Below are positions 1-8,185 of a DNA stretch of 38,937 nucleotides, one piece after another. The translations under genes and the position numbers were made by a program. Origin of the DNA: JBELHJ01 sp042091495 (GTDB lineage Bacteria > Bacteroidota > Bacteroidia > Flavobacteriales > Flavobacteriaceae); assembly GCA_042091495.1 (NCBI GenBank), contig JBELHJ010000022.1:1-38937 (forward strand), given 5' to 3'. The notes beneath the pieces are model-generated. The model worked only from the letters and a program-made list of their open reading frames with translations. It was not told where the DNA came from and made no database searches. The stretch's first letter is position 1, and each line of letters starts with the position of its first letter.

Positions 1-2276
1 TAAAATGTAACAGGATATTCAGCACTATCGCTATCTCCTGGTTTGAGGAATATTAAAATATGCTTGTAAGCACTCTCAGAGGTGTGATTAGGATCATAAC
101 TGGGATCAAATGGTGCATAAAGTGTATTCCATGTGCTTGCAGTAATAAGGTCGTAATCAGTTTCAAAAAACATACAGTTGGGATCAGATTGATCACAATC
201 GCCTCCTTCAGGTTGATTGGTAACTTTAAATCTCATGAAAGTCTCTTCTGGAGACCACACTCGCACACTAAATGCACCTAATTGATCATTTCTAATTGGT
301 GAAGCTAATTCAATATGGACACGTTCCCATCCCCACCAAGAAGATGTTTTTTCCCATTTTATAACTTTATTTGTATTATCTGTAGGGTCTACCACATCCA
401 TTTCTATGGGTACAGGATTGTCCCCTAAAGATCTTATTAAAACAGTCTCGCTGGCACCACCCTCAAAATCATCATATAAAGAAAATGAAGGTGCCATTCC
501 TGTTTGAAAAGTAGTTCCAACATTAACCACAGGTGTATCAAGGCCATCATATTCTATTTGGTTGTCTTTAATTCCATAGTAATAGGTTGTGTTTTCGCTA
601 AGTAAGGTTTGTGGATAAAGTTTGATTGATAAGCCATCTTCAGATATAGCTGCTTTTGTCAAAGGGATGACTGGGCCAGAAGCATCATCTTTTCTTAACT
701 CAACAAACGGTGTTGCATCTGTAATTGGGGTGTCATCGGTATTTCTAAATTTAAAGTTAGCGGACACACTTGGTCTGTAAAATACGGGGATATTTGTAGC
801 GCCTTCAGAGTCATAAGAAACTTCTGCAGCAGGTAAAACGTTACTTTTAGTAACATCATCAATGTAAAATTTAACAGGGTCATCAGAATATACTTGACCA
901 GAACCCATCCACATTGTCATACGCTTAGAACCTAATGTTATCTTGTCAGAAAAGTTGAAAGTAATTTCAGTCCATTTTCCAGTTTCTTCCTCAGTCATTT
1001 GGTAGTTGGTCTCCACATCGGGTCCAGTATCACCCATTTCAAATTTTAATAGTATACCTATGGCGTAGGCAGACCAAACTTTCATTCGTATCACTCCCGT
1101 TTCTGGAAAATCTACGTATTTGTTTTCTCCCATATTAGGGTCTGTAAATACCCCACCGCCTTGAGTAGTTCCTGGATGAGAATATTCCGCAACATAGTCT
1201 GAGCTATTCAATCCATCAGGATCATTAAGACCTGGATTTTCAACTACAGCCATTGTTGGTCCATCCCATTGACTAAATGCAGGCCCACCATCTTCAAAGT
1301 CTAATAAAACCTCATTTATAGGGCCAGAGCTCACAGATTTAGTTGTAAATTTAGATACAACCATTCCTTCAGGGATAGTAAATACCTCTCCTATAAATGC
1401 CAAAGACTCCCCTTTAATGCCAAACCAATATTCTGTAGAGCCTTCTAAATTTTCATCGGGATAAAGAGAGATTTTATCCCGCATGGCATTGACAGCAGCT
1501 GAAAATGGTACGTCCTCTCCTGTATAACCGTTTTTTCTAAGAAATACTCTAGAAGTTACATCCGTACTTGTGACTACGTTATCGTCATTATCTGGACCAT
1601 CTAAATCCGTAAAATCATCTCGAAACAATGAGAAGTCACTAATCATCTCAATTATTTTTGATGTTGATACATTTTCTGAATCGAATGCAGGTGAAACGGT
1701 AATATCATGAACTACAGCTTTAAAAGGGTTAGGGCCTTTCAAAGCATCAAAATATATTTTTTGACCAGGTTCTCCAGTCATTTTGATGACTATTTGATTG
1801 TAATCATATAAATCATTTTCGTTATGTTCTTCAGCTATCGGAGTTTCAAAATCAAAAGTTTTAGTAACCCATTGGTTAGTTTCGGCAGCACTTATCACTG
1901 CAATTTGCTCTTCCCAATTTCCATAATCAGGTTGATTTTCAATGTGCAGGGTCAATGTGGTTTCATGATCAGACCAAACTTTTAGACTGAATGTTTTATC
2001 ACCACTCATATCTATAAATGTAAAATATCGTTTACAGTTGACGATTCCTAAACCAATTGATGGGTCAGCACCAAAAGTAAATTCACCAACGTTTGCTGAG
2101 CTATTTCCATTAGTATCTGGATTCGCAACTTTTTGAAAGGTGTGTGCATCACCTGCCCAAAAATTCCAGGGCTGAAAATCCATATCTGAATTAACAGAAT
2201 CAAAATTAGTGTAAGTGGCTTGAGCCAATGCTGCAGTGGAAAAAACCAGCATTGCAGTTTTAAAGATAAATTTCAT
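1..2276 (-). CDS. Modular secreted protein, jelly-roll/Ig-like repeats (partial, C-terminus outside window)
   Basis: The frame is open from the ATG at 2274-2276 to the left edge, about 758 codons, with no stop, so the C-terminus is missing. Residues 1-19 form a signal peptide (MKFIFKTAMLVFSTAALAQ). The rest alternates two module types: beta-rich jelly-roll-like modules at about 20-180, 319-475 and 597-758+, and Ig-like (Big_5-type) modules at about 180-318 and 478-590. Each jelly-roll copy carries the same core phrase, [FI]x[LMV][KR]VWS (FSLKVWS, IRMKVWS, FSVRVWS), and the first two end in a [KI][KI]YFD / FYIDD-like strand. Similar modules are appended to flavobacterial laminarinases and other polysaccharide-utilisation proteins, so glycan binding at the cell surface is my inference. 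No catalytic domain is visible in this part. A type IX sorting domain would lie beyond the edge if present. It sits directly downstream of the sensor-regulator gene at 2421-5234, in the same direction. Confidence 0.8.
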   Translation of the reverse strand, partial: MKFIFKTAMLVFSTAALAQATYTNFDSVNSDMDFQPWNFWAGDAHTFQKVANPDTNGNSSANVGEFTFGADPSIGLGIVNCKRYFTFIDMSGDKTFSLKVWSDHETTLTLHIENQPDYGNWEEQIAVISAAETNQWVTKTFDFETPIAEEHNENDLYDYNQIVIKMTGEPGQKIYFDALKGPNPFKAVVHDITVSPAFDSENVSTSKIIEMISDFSLFRDDFTDLDGPDNDDNVVTSTDVTSRVFLRKNGYTGEDVPFSAAVNAMRDKISLYPDENLEGSTEYWFGIKGESLAFIGEVFTIPEGMVVSKFTTKSVSSGPINEVLLDFEDGGPAFSQWDGPTMAVVENPGLNDPDGLNSSDYVAEYSHPGTTQGGGVFTDPNMGENKYVDFPETGVIRMKVWSAYAIGILLKFEMGDTGPDVETNYQMTEEETGKWTEITFNFSDKITLGSKRMTMWMGSGQVYSDDPVKFYIDDVTKSNVLPAAEVSYDSEGATNIPVFYRPSVSANFKFRNTDDTPITDATPFVELRKDDASGPVIPLTKAAISEDGLSIKLYPQTLLSENTTYYYGIKDNQIEYDGLDTPVVNVGTTFQTGMAPSFSLYDDFEGGASETVLIRSLGDNPVPIEMDVVDPTDNTNKVIKWEKTSSWWGWERVHIELASPIRNDQLGAFSVRVWSPEETFMRFKVTNQPEGGDCDQSDPNCMFFETDYDLITASTWNTLYAPFDPSYDPNHTSESAYKHILIFLKPGDSDSAEYPVTF

Positions 2277-2339
2277 AACGTACGGGTTGTTTGTTAGTTA
2301 GTGAATAACTAATTTAAATTCAATCAGTTAAACATGCTA

Positions 2340-2347
2340 TAAATTTA
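2340..2347 (-). promoter_or_regulatory. Possible -7 element of the modular surface protein gene
   Basis: TAAATTTA resembles the Bacteroidota -7 consensus TAnnTTTG but ends in A. It lies 63 bases upstream of the ATG. The dyad at 2383-2408 would then sit about 50-75 bases upstream of the transcription start, where activators usually bind. The match is weak. Confidence 0.25.
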
Positions 2348-2382
2348 GAATCGAAAGCTATAACATACAACCCATAATAACT

Positions 2383-2408
2383 CTACAAACAAAAAGTAGT
2401 ACCCCTAC
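2383..2408 (-). promoter_or_regulatory. Three-half-site GTAG/CTAC dyad, possible LuxR-type operator
   Basis: On the minus strand this reads GTAG-GGGTA-CTAC-TTTTTGTTT-GTAG, three alternating inverted half-sites in 26 bases between the regulator stop and the surface-protein start. LuxR/GerE-type domains bind dyads as dimers, and the neighbouring regulator has such a domain. That it binds here is inference. Confidence 0.35.
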
Positions 2409-2420
2409 AAAAACACAACA

Positions 2421-5234
2421 TTAAATGGTGTTGATATAATTAAATAACCTGATAGATTTATCAATGTCTAGTTTTTTTCTTAGCCTGTAACGAGCCATTT
2501 CTAGACTTCTTACATTAATATTTAATAAATAAGCAGCTTCTTTAGTAGATAAATTAAGCTTAATAAATGCACAAAGCCTAACATCATTAGCAGTTAATTT
2601 AGGATGTCTGTTGCTTAGATTTTTGAAAAAATTAGGATGTGCTTTTTTAAAATGGTACTCAAATTTAATCCAATCGTTATCATCGTTAAGTTCTTTATTA
2701 ATTTTCTTTTCGAAGGATTTTAAAAGTTTAGATATGTTACTGTCTTTTAATTTTTTTAGACGTTCTATCTCATTTTTTAACTCTACAAGGAGTTCGTTTT
2801 TCTGAATATTACTGTATGTAGAGTAAGCAAGTTCATTATTTTCTTGTTCTATTTGCAGCTCAAGTTTTTCTTTGGTAATGGCTATTAATTTTTTTTCTGT
2901 CTTTAATTTTTCTAATTCAAATTGTTGCTTTTGTGATTTTCGTTTTTCCAATTCCTTTACAAGAATGCGCTTTGTTTCGAATTTATTTCTACTTTCAAAG
3001 AAATAGTAGGATATCCCATAAATAAATAATATGATTATTAAATAGGTATACAGGGCTTCATTAGATTTGTACCAAGGCGGATTAATAGAGAAGGCGTATG
3101 AACTCGTTTCAGAAAAATTATTTTCATTATCAGTTATTCTGAAATTAAGTTTGTAATTTTTATTTTTTAAACCAACCAATTGTAACTCACTTTTATTCTT
3201 TAAAGTATTCCAAGCTGTATTTTCATCAATTTGGTATTGAATTGCATAATTTTTAAATAAATGTTTGTCAGGTATACTGAATTCAACCGATATAGAATTG
3301 TTAGAAAAAGGAATTTCTTTAATTTCATTTTCATTAATTGGTGCAATAATAGAATCATTAATTCCAATAAAACTAACAGAATTAATTATGGGTTTTTTAA
3401 TATTAGTAATTGAGTTTTGTTTATCAACATCTACAACGTAAACACCCTGATAAGTATTTACTCCAACTTGATTTTCTGAAATTTTTTTAAATTTTGTGAA
3501 ATCATTTAGTGTGTTAATTTTTACTGTTTTTAAAGGGTTAGTGATCACAAATTCATTATTGTTTTTCTCAAACTTAACGATACCAACCTTTGAATCTGTT
3601 GTATACCATAAATTTTGATCAATTTGTTGAATTGCAAAAATATTGGGGTCTTTAAAAATGGATTCTGGTACTAGTGATTTGTGAAAAACATCGTCTGTTA
3701 TGTCATATTTAAAAAAGTTTGATTGATCAAAGAAAATAAGTTCGTTATTTAGTTTGGTGAAAAATTGAAAGTCATTTTCGTATTGCTTATTATTAATAAA
3801 CTTGACTTCTTTTGCAGTTTGATAGCTGTCATCTAAATCTATTTTGAAATAGCCTTTTGCAGGATGATTTACCCATAGATAATTATTGTAAAAGGTCATT
3901 ATTCTTGAGGATTCATAGAAATTATCTAATCTTTTTTTGTATTGCCACTTATTATTTTTTTTCTCTAAAATATTAATGCCATTATAATTCCCACAATACA
4001 AAATATTTTCATTGTTGGGATGTTTAAGGAATAGCCAATTCCCTTTATAATCAGTTATTTTATTAATATCATTTTTGTTTAAACTAAAGATACCTTTATC
4101 ATCGTGACCCACTAGAATTTGATTTTCTATTAGCGAGATACTCCAAACTTGTCCTTCTGTACCTTTTATAATTTTAAATGATTCTTCAGAATTAATTGAT
4201 TTTTTGAATAATCCTTGATTAGTTCCGATATAGAAGTTGTTTTTGTAATTTAAAAAATCATATACGGTTCCATGGTTCCCAGAGTCTTTAATGTAGTTAA
4301 TATTGGATGAGGTTCTAATATAATGAACCCCTTTTTCATTGGTTACCCAAATGTTATCATGGTTGTCTTTTTTTATATCACCCACATAGTTACTCTCAAG
4401 ACCATCCATAGAAGTTAAATTATATGAAACACTTAAATTATCCTTTCTCATAAAAATAAGTCCACGTGAATTGCTGCCTAGAATATAAAACTCGTTAGTT
4501 TCTTCTGCACAGGTAATTTTTAGGTTATTTAAGGGCGCGATTTTATTCAAAGAATCATCAGTAAGTTGCCATATACCGTTTTGTGATGTAATGACTAGAA
4601 AGCTATTTTCGTCGACTTCAAAAATATTTTGAATATCTTTAATTTGTTCATACGACTTTATAATAGGAATCATTGCACTTTTTTCTTTTCTATACAAGCC
4701 ATGATTTACATCCTCTGCAAAAAGTCTATTATTAACATTAAAAATTTTTATAAAGCCTTCTTTTGCTTTTATGGAATCAAGCCTATTGAGTTTACTATTA
4801 TATTCATAGACATATGCGTAGTTTTTGAAGTAAATCTTATCTTTGATTGCAATAATATTATTAAAAACAGGTAATAGATAGTCATTGTTTTTAGGAGTTT
4901 TATTATAGATGCTGTTGTACTTGTAGTTTCCATATACGTCTTTGACCCATTTACCAAATTTCCCATTCCCTGCAGCAAAAACATACCCATCATGATTTTT
5001 AACTGAAAATGTTTCAAAGCTATTTTTAATAGTTGCCCAGCGGTTTCCGTCAAATTTTAATATACCATTAGTAGATCCAAAAAACTGGATACCACTTGCA
5101 GATGAAGAAATGTCATAAATGGTATTGGGATTATCAGGTTTATTATAAAATTCGATTAAAAAATTTTTAGGATCATTTTGGCTGAACAAAGAATTAAGTA
5201 ACAAACAGAAAATGAGTACATAAAATTTTTTCAT
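2421..5234 (-). CDS. Membrane one-component regulator: propeller sensor, Y_Y_Y, LuxR-type HTH
   Basis: This 937-residue protein starts with a signal peptide (MKKFYVLIFCLLLNSLFS). A long periplasmic part follows with repeated short beta-propeller blades (FFGSTNGILKFDGNRW, FYIGTNQGLF, IWVTNEKGVHYI). A Y_Y_Y-like Ig domain follows at about 640-722, ending in the typical NPPWY at 718-722. One transmembrane helix lies at 727-746 and a charged coiled coil at about 750-850. A LuxR/GerE-like helix-turn-helix occupies 877-937 (KLTANDVRLCAFIKLNLSTK then EAAYLLNINVRSLEMARYRL). There is no histidine kinase or receiver domain. The periplasmic propeller therefore seems coupled directly to the cytoplasmic DNA-binding domain, as in related flavobacterial regulators next to polysaccharide loci. 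The surface-protein gene 144 bases downstream is the likely target. The ligand is unknown. Confidence 0.88.
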   Translation of the reverse strand: MKKFYVLIFCLLLNSLFSQNDPKNFLIEFYNKPDNPNTIYDISSSASGIQFFGSTNGILKFDGNRWATIKNSFETFSVKNHDGYVFAAGNGKFGKWVKDVYGNYKYNSIYNKTPKNNDYLLPVFNNIIAIKDKIYFKNYAYVYEYNSKLNRLDSIKAKEGFIKIFNVNNRLFAEDVNHGLYRKEKSAMIPIIKSYEQIKDIQNIFEVDENSFLVITSQNGIWQLTDDSLNKIAPLNNLKITCAEETNEFYILGSNSRGLIFMRKDNLSVSYNLTSMDGLESNYVGDIKKDNHDNIWVTNEKGVHYIRTSSNINYIKDSGNHGTVYDFLNYKNNFYIGTNQGLFKKSINSEESFKIIKGTEGQVWSISLIENQILVGHDDKGIFSLNKNDINKITDYKGNWLFLKHPNNENILYCGNYNGINILEKKNNKWQYKKRLDNFYESSRIMTFYNNYLWVNHPAKGYFKIDLDDSYQTAKEVKFINNKQYENDFQFFTKLNNELIFFDQSNFFKYDITDDVFHKSLVPESIFKDPNIFAIQQIDQNLWYTTDSKVGIVKFEKNNNEFVITNPLKTVKINTLNDFTKFKKISENQVGVNTYQGVYVVDVDKQNSITNIKKPIINSVSFIGINDSIIAPINENEIKEIPFSNNSISVEFSIPDKHLFKNYAIQYQIDENTAWNTLKNKSELQLVGLKNKNYKLNFRITDNENNFSETSSYAFSINPPWYKSNEALYTYLIIILFIYGISYYFFESRNKFETKRILVKELEKRKSQKQQFELEKLKTEKKLIAITKEKLELQIEQENNELAYSTYSNIQKNELLVELKNEIERLKKLKDSNISKLLKSFEKKINKELNDDNDWIKFEYHFKKAHPNFFKNLSNRHPKLTANDVRLCAFIKLNLSTKEAAYLLNINVRSLEMARYRLRKKLDIDKSIRLFNYINTI

Positions 5235-5310
5235 GTTATAAATAAAGTAAATTAACTTGTTAAATGTAAATTTTTTAGGCCACTAATTAAAGTAGGAAAG
5301 GATAAGGTTT

Positions 5311-5318
5311 TATTTTTG
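5311..5318 (+). promoter_or_regulatory. -7 promoter element of the SPOUT methyltransferase gene
   Basis: TATTTTTG matches TAnnTTTG exactly. The ATG begins only 4 bases after the final G, so transcription would start at or next to the start codon, giving an essentially leaderless mRNA. No -33 TTG is seen at the usual distance. Confidence 0.5.
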
Positions 5319-5322
5319 TATT

Positions 5323-5781
5323 ATGATTGATAATTTTGAGAATGAATTTTTTGGTATAGGCATACAAAATGGCAAAACTCCAGAAAATCTTGGTGTGCTA
5401 TGGCGCACTGCTCAAAATATGGGAGCAAGTTTTATTTTCACTGTAGGTAACCGTTATGCTAAACAAGCTTGTGACACTCATAATGCTGTTAAATCGATGC
5501 CGTATTTTCATTATGAGTCTTTTAACGATTTTTACAACCATTTGCCAAAAGGTGCCCGAGTAGTTGGGGTTGAACTCACAGAAGGTGCAGAAGATCTAGA
5601 AACCTTTAGGCATCCAAGGCGTTGTGTGTATTTATTGGGAGCCGAAGATCATGGTTTATCCAAGAAGGCTATCGAAAAATCCCATCATCTCATTAAGTTT
5701 AAATCTGAGTTAAGCGTTAATGTGGCTGTTGCAGGAAGTATTGTCATGTATGATAGGGGAATAAATAAACCAAGGTCGTAA
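5323..5781 (+). CDS. TrmH/SpoU-family RNA 2'-O-methyltransferase
   Basis: This 152-residue single-domain SPOUT (knotted) methyltransferase lacks the N-terminal substrate-binding domain of longer SpoU proteins. The family transfers a methyl group from S-adenosylmethionine to a ribose 2'-OH in tRNA or rRNA. The motifs are present in order: NLGVLWRTAQNMGA (about 22-35) with the catalytic-type Arg; YLLGAEDHGLS (about 105-115), the SAM-binding knot; and SVNVAVAGSIVMYDR (about 131-145). The length resembles TrmL-like proteins, but the substrate cannot be fixed from sequence. It is divergent from the LuxR-type regulator and 21 bases upstream of era, whose -7 element overlaps this gene's stop codon. 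Confidence 0.88.
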   Translation: MIDNFENEFFGIGIQNGKTPENLGVLWRTAQNMGASFIFTVGNRYAKQACDTHNAVKSMPYFHYESFNDFYNHLPKGARVVGVELTEGAEDLETFRHPRRCVYLLGAEDHGLSKKAIEKSHHLIKFKSELSVNVAVAGSIVMYDRGINKPRS

Positions 5782-5786
5782 CTTTG
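5779..5786 (+). promoter_or_regulatory. -7 promoter element of era
   Basis: TAACTTTG matches TAnnTTTG and overlaps the TAA stop (5779-5781) of the preceding methyltransferase gene. The G lies 16 bases before the era ATG. era can therefore be transcribed separately although it is closely spaced with its neighbour. Confidence 0.55.
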
Positions 5787-5802
5787 CATTTAAATTATAA
5801 GA

Positions 5803-6687
5803 ATGACACATAAAGCAGGGTTTGTAAACATTATAGGAAATCCTAATGTTGGGAAGTCTACACTTATGAATGCTTTTGTTGGTGAACGTTTGTCTATTAT
5901 TACTTCTAAAGCACAAACAACAAGGCATCGTATTTTAGGAATTGTTAATGGTGATGATTTTCAAATGGTGCTTTCAGATACTCCTGGCATCATAAAACCA
6001 GCTTATGAATTACAAAATTCAATGATGGATTTCGTAAAGGCGGCATTTGAAGATGCTGACGTGTTGATTTATATGGTTGAAATAGGTGAGAAGGCCTTAA
6101 AAGATGCGTCTTTTTTTAATAAAATTATTCATTCTAAAGTCCCTGTTTTACTGTTATTGAATAAAATAGATACCTCAGACCAAGACGTACTAGAATCTCA
6201 AATTGAGTATTGGCACGAACAAGTACCTAATGCTAAGATTTTTGCTATATCGGCACTTGAAAACTTTAATATTGATAGTGTATTAAACCAAATTATAGAA
6301 TTACTTCCAGAGTCACCTCCTTTTTATCCTAAGGATCAACTTACTGATAAGCCAGAACGTTTTTTTGTAAATGAAACTATTAGAGAAAAAATTCTAATTC
6401 ATTACAAAAAAGAAATACCCTATGCGGTAGAAGTCGATACCGAGGCTTTCGAAGAAGAGGAGGATATTATCAGAATGCGCGCAATAATAATGGTTGAGCG
6501 AGAAACGCAAAAAGGTATTATTATTGGTCACAAAGGTTCTGCTTTAAAACGAATAGGTGTAGAGGCCAGAAAAGATTTAGAAAAATTTTTTGGAAAGCAA
6601 ATCCATTTAGAACTCTATGTTAAAGTAAACAAAAATTGGCGTTCTAATGATAAACAACTACGCCGTTTTGGATACAATCAAAAATAA
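5803..6687 (+). CDS. era: GTPase Era
   Basis: Era is a 294-residue GTPase that binds the 3' end of 16S rRNA and helps 30S subunit assembly. The G domain has the P-loop GNPNVGKST (about 12-20), switch I with TTRHR, the G3 box DTPG (about 59-62) and the G4 box NKID. The C-terminal KH domain follows at about 200-285 (IIIGHKGSALKRIGVEARKD is the KH loop region). Length and order are normal for the family. It lies between the SPOUT methyltransferase and Der, so the cluster is devoted to ribosome maturation. Confidence 0.97.
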   Translation: MTHKAGFVNIIGNPNVGKSTLMNAFVGERLSIITSKAQTTRHRILGIVNGDDFQMVLSDTPGIIKPAYELQNSMMDFVKAAFEDADVLIYMVEIGEKALKDASFFNKIIHSKVPVLLLLNKIDTSDQDVLESQIEYWHEQVPNAKIFAISALENFNIDSVLNQIIELLPESPPFYPKDQLTDKPERFFVNETIREKILIHYKKEIPYAVEVDTEAFEEEEDIIRMRAIIMVERETQKGIIIGHKGSALKRIGVEARKDLEKFFGKQIHLELYVKVNKNWRSNDKQLRRFGYNQK

Positions 6688-6778
6688 GTCATAACTAGCC
6701 ATTACGTCTTTCTTCTTCAAAAATAAAGTCTTAGTTTTATTATATTAGGTACTAGTTTTTTAAAACGAAACTTAATAG

Positions 6779-6786
6779 TACCTTTG
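6779..6786 (+). promoter_or_regulatory. -7 promoter element of der
   Basis: TACCTTTG is an exact TAnnTTTG match ending 20 bases before the der ATG. The 119-base intergenic region and this element indicate that der has its own promoter. Confidence 0.6.
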
Positions 6787-6806
6787 CAGACTCTTAAATT
6801 ATCACT

Positions 6807-8111
6807 ATGGGTAATATTGTTGCTATAGTTGGACGACCTAACGTGGGGAAGTCTACTTTTTTTAACCGTTTAATTCAGCGTAGGGAAGCTATTGTCGATG
6901 CTGTTAGTGGTGTTACTCGTGACCGCCATTATGGAAAAAGTGATTGGAATGGTAAAGAGTTCTCACTTATAGATACGGGTGGCTATGTTGTAGGGAGTGA
7001 TGATGTTTTTGAGGCTGAGATAGACAAGCAAGTAGAATTGGCTATAGATGAAGCAGATGCCATTATTTTTATGGTCGATGTGGAATCTGGAATTACTGGA
7101 ATGGACGAGGACGTAGCTACTTTGTTGCGAAAGGTTACTAAGCCTGTATTTTTAGCAGTAAATAAAGTTGATAACTCCAAGCGTGCAGAGGACGCTGTAG
7201 AATTCTATGCCCTTGGATTGGGAGAGTATTATACTATTGCTAGTATTAATGGCAGTGGTACAGGGGAATTACTGGATGCGCTTGTTGAGGCCTTACCCGA
7301 AAAAGAAGAAGAAGTTAAAGAAGAACTACCACGGTTTGCTGTAGTAGGGAGACCAAATGCAGGTAAATCCTCTTTTATTAATGCACTTATCGGAGAAGAA
7401 CGCTATATAGTTACAGATATCGCTGGTACTACTAGAGACTCCATAGATACAAAGTATAACCGATTTGGTTTTGAGTTCAATTTGGTAGATACGGCTGGAA
7501 TTAGAAGAAAATCAAAAGTTAAAGAAGATCTTGAGTTTTACTCAGTAATGCGAAGTGTAAGAGCTATTGAACATGCTGATGTGTGTTTGTTAGTTTTAGA
7601 CGCAACCAGAGGTTTTGACGGACAAGTTCAAAATATTTTTTGGTTGGCAGAGCGCAATAGAAAAGGGCTTGTTATTTTAGTTAACAAATGGGATTTAGTT
7701 GAAAAAGAAACTAAAACCGCAAAGGCCTTTGAAACGCAAATAAGAAAACAAATAGAACCTTTCACAGATGTGCCAATTGTATTTATGTCTGCTTTAAACA
7801 AACAACGCATATATAAAGCCATTGAAACCGCTGTTGAAGTTTATAAAAACCGTTCAAAAAAGGTAAAGACTTCTAAATTGAATGAAGTCATGTTACCAAT
7901 TATTGAGAATTTTTCACCACCAGCCTACAAAGGAAAATTTGTTAAGATTAAGTATGTAATGCAATTGCCCACGCCACAGCCACAATTTGCTTTTTTCTGT
8001 AATTTACCTCAATACGTTAAAGAACCATACAAACGTTTTTTAGAAAATAAATTGAGGGAACATTTTGATTTTCATGGCGTTCCTGTGAGTGTTTACATGC
8101 GTAAAAAGTAA
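6807..8111 (+). CDS. der: Ribosome biogenesis GTPase Der (EngA)
   Basis: Der has two tandem GTPase domains and a C-terminal KH-like domain and acts in 50S subunit assembly. G domain 1 has P-loop GRPNVGKST at 8-16 and DTGG. G domain 2 has GRPNAGKSS at about 180-188, DTAG and NKWD. The KH-like tail carries PLIENFSPPAYKGKFVKIKY-type sequence and runs to residue 434, a normal length. It follows era and has its own promoter element. Confidence 0.97.
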   Translation: MGNIVAIVGRPNVGKSTFFNRLIQRREAIVDAVSGVTRDRHYGKSDWNGKEFSLIDTGGYVVGSDDVFEAEIDKQVELAIDEADAIIFMVDVESGITGMDEDVATLLRKVTKPVFLAVNKVDNSKRAEDAVEFYALGLGEYYTIASINGSGTGELLDALVEALPEKEEEVKEELPRFAVVGRPNAGKSSFINALIGEERYIVTDIAGTTRDSIDTKYNRFGFEFNLVDTAGIRRKSKVKEDLEFYSVMRSVRAIEHADVCLLVLDATRGFDGQVQNIFWLAERNRKGLVILVNKWDLVEKETKTAKAFETQIRKQIEPFTDVPIVFMSALNKQRIYKAIETAVEVYKNRSKKVKTSKLNEVMLPIIENFSPPAYKGKFVKIKYVMQLPTPQPQFAFFCNLPQYVKEPYKRFLENKLREHFDFHGVPVSVYMRKK

Positions 8112-8185
8112 CTTTAGCATCAAATTAAAATTTATTTTTTTAAAGTAAAAACTATAATTACTTAATTTAGAACTTTTTATAGTTA

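Noticed and set aside
60..883. Short reading frames opposite or within the large genes (for example at 60-281, 695-883, 4629-4874)
   Set aside because: They overlap strongly supported genes, have no family motifs or promoters and show composition expected of shadow frames.
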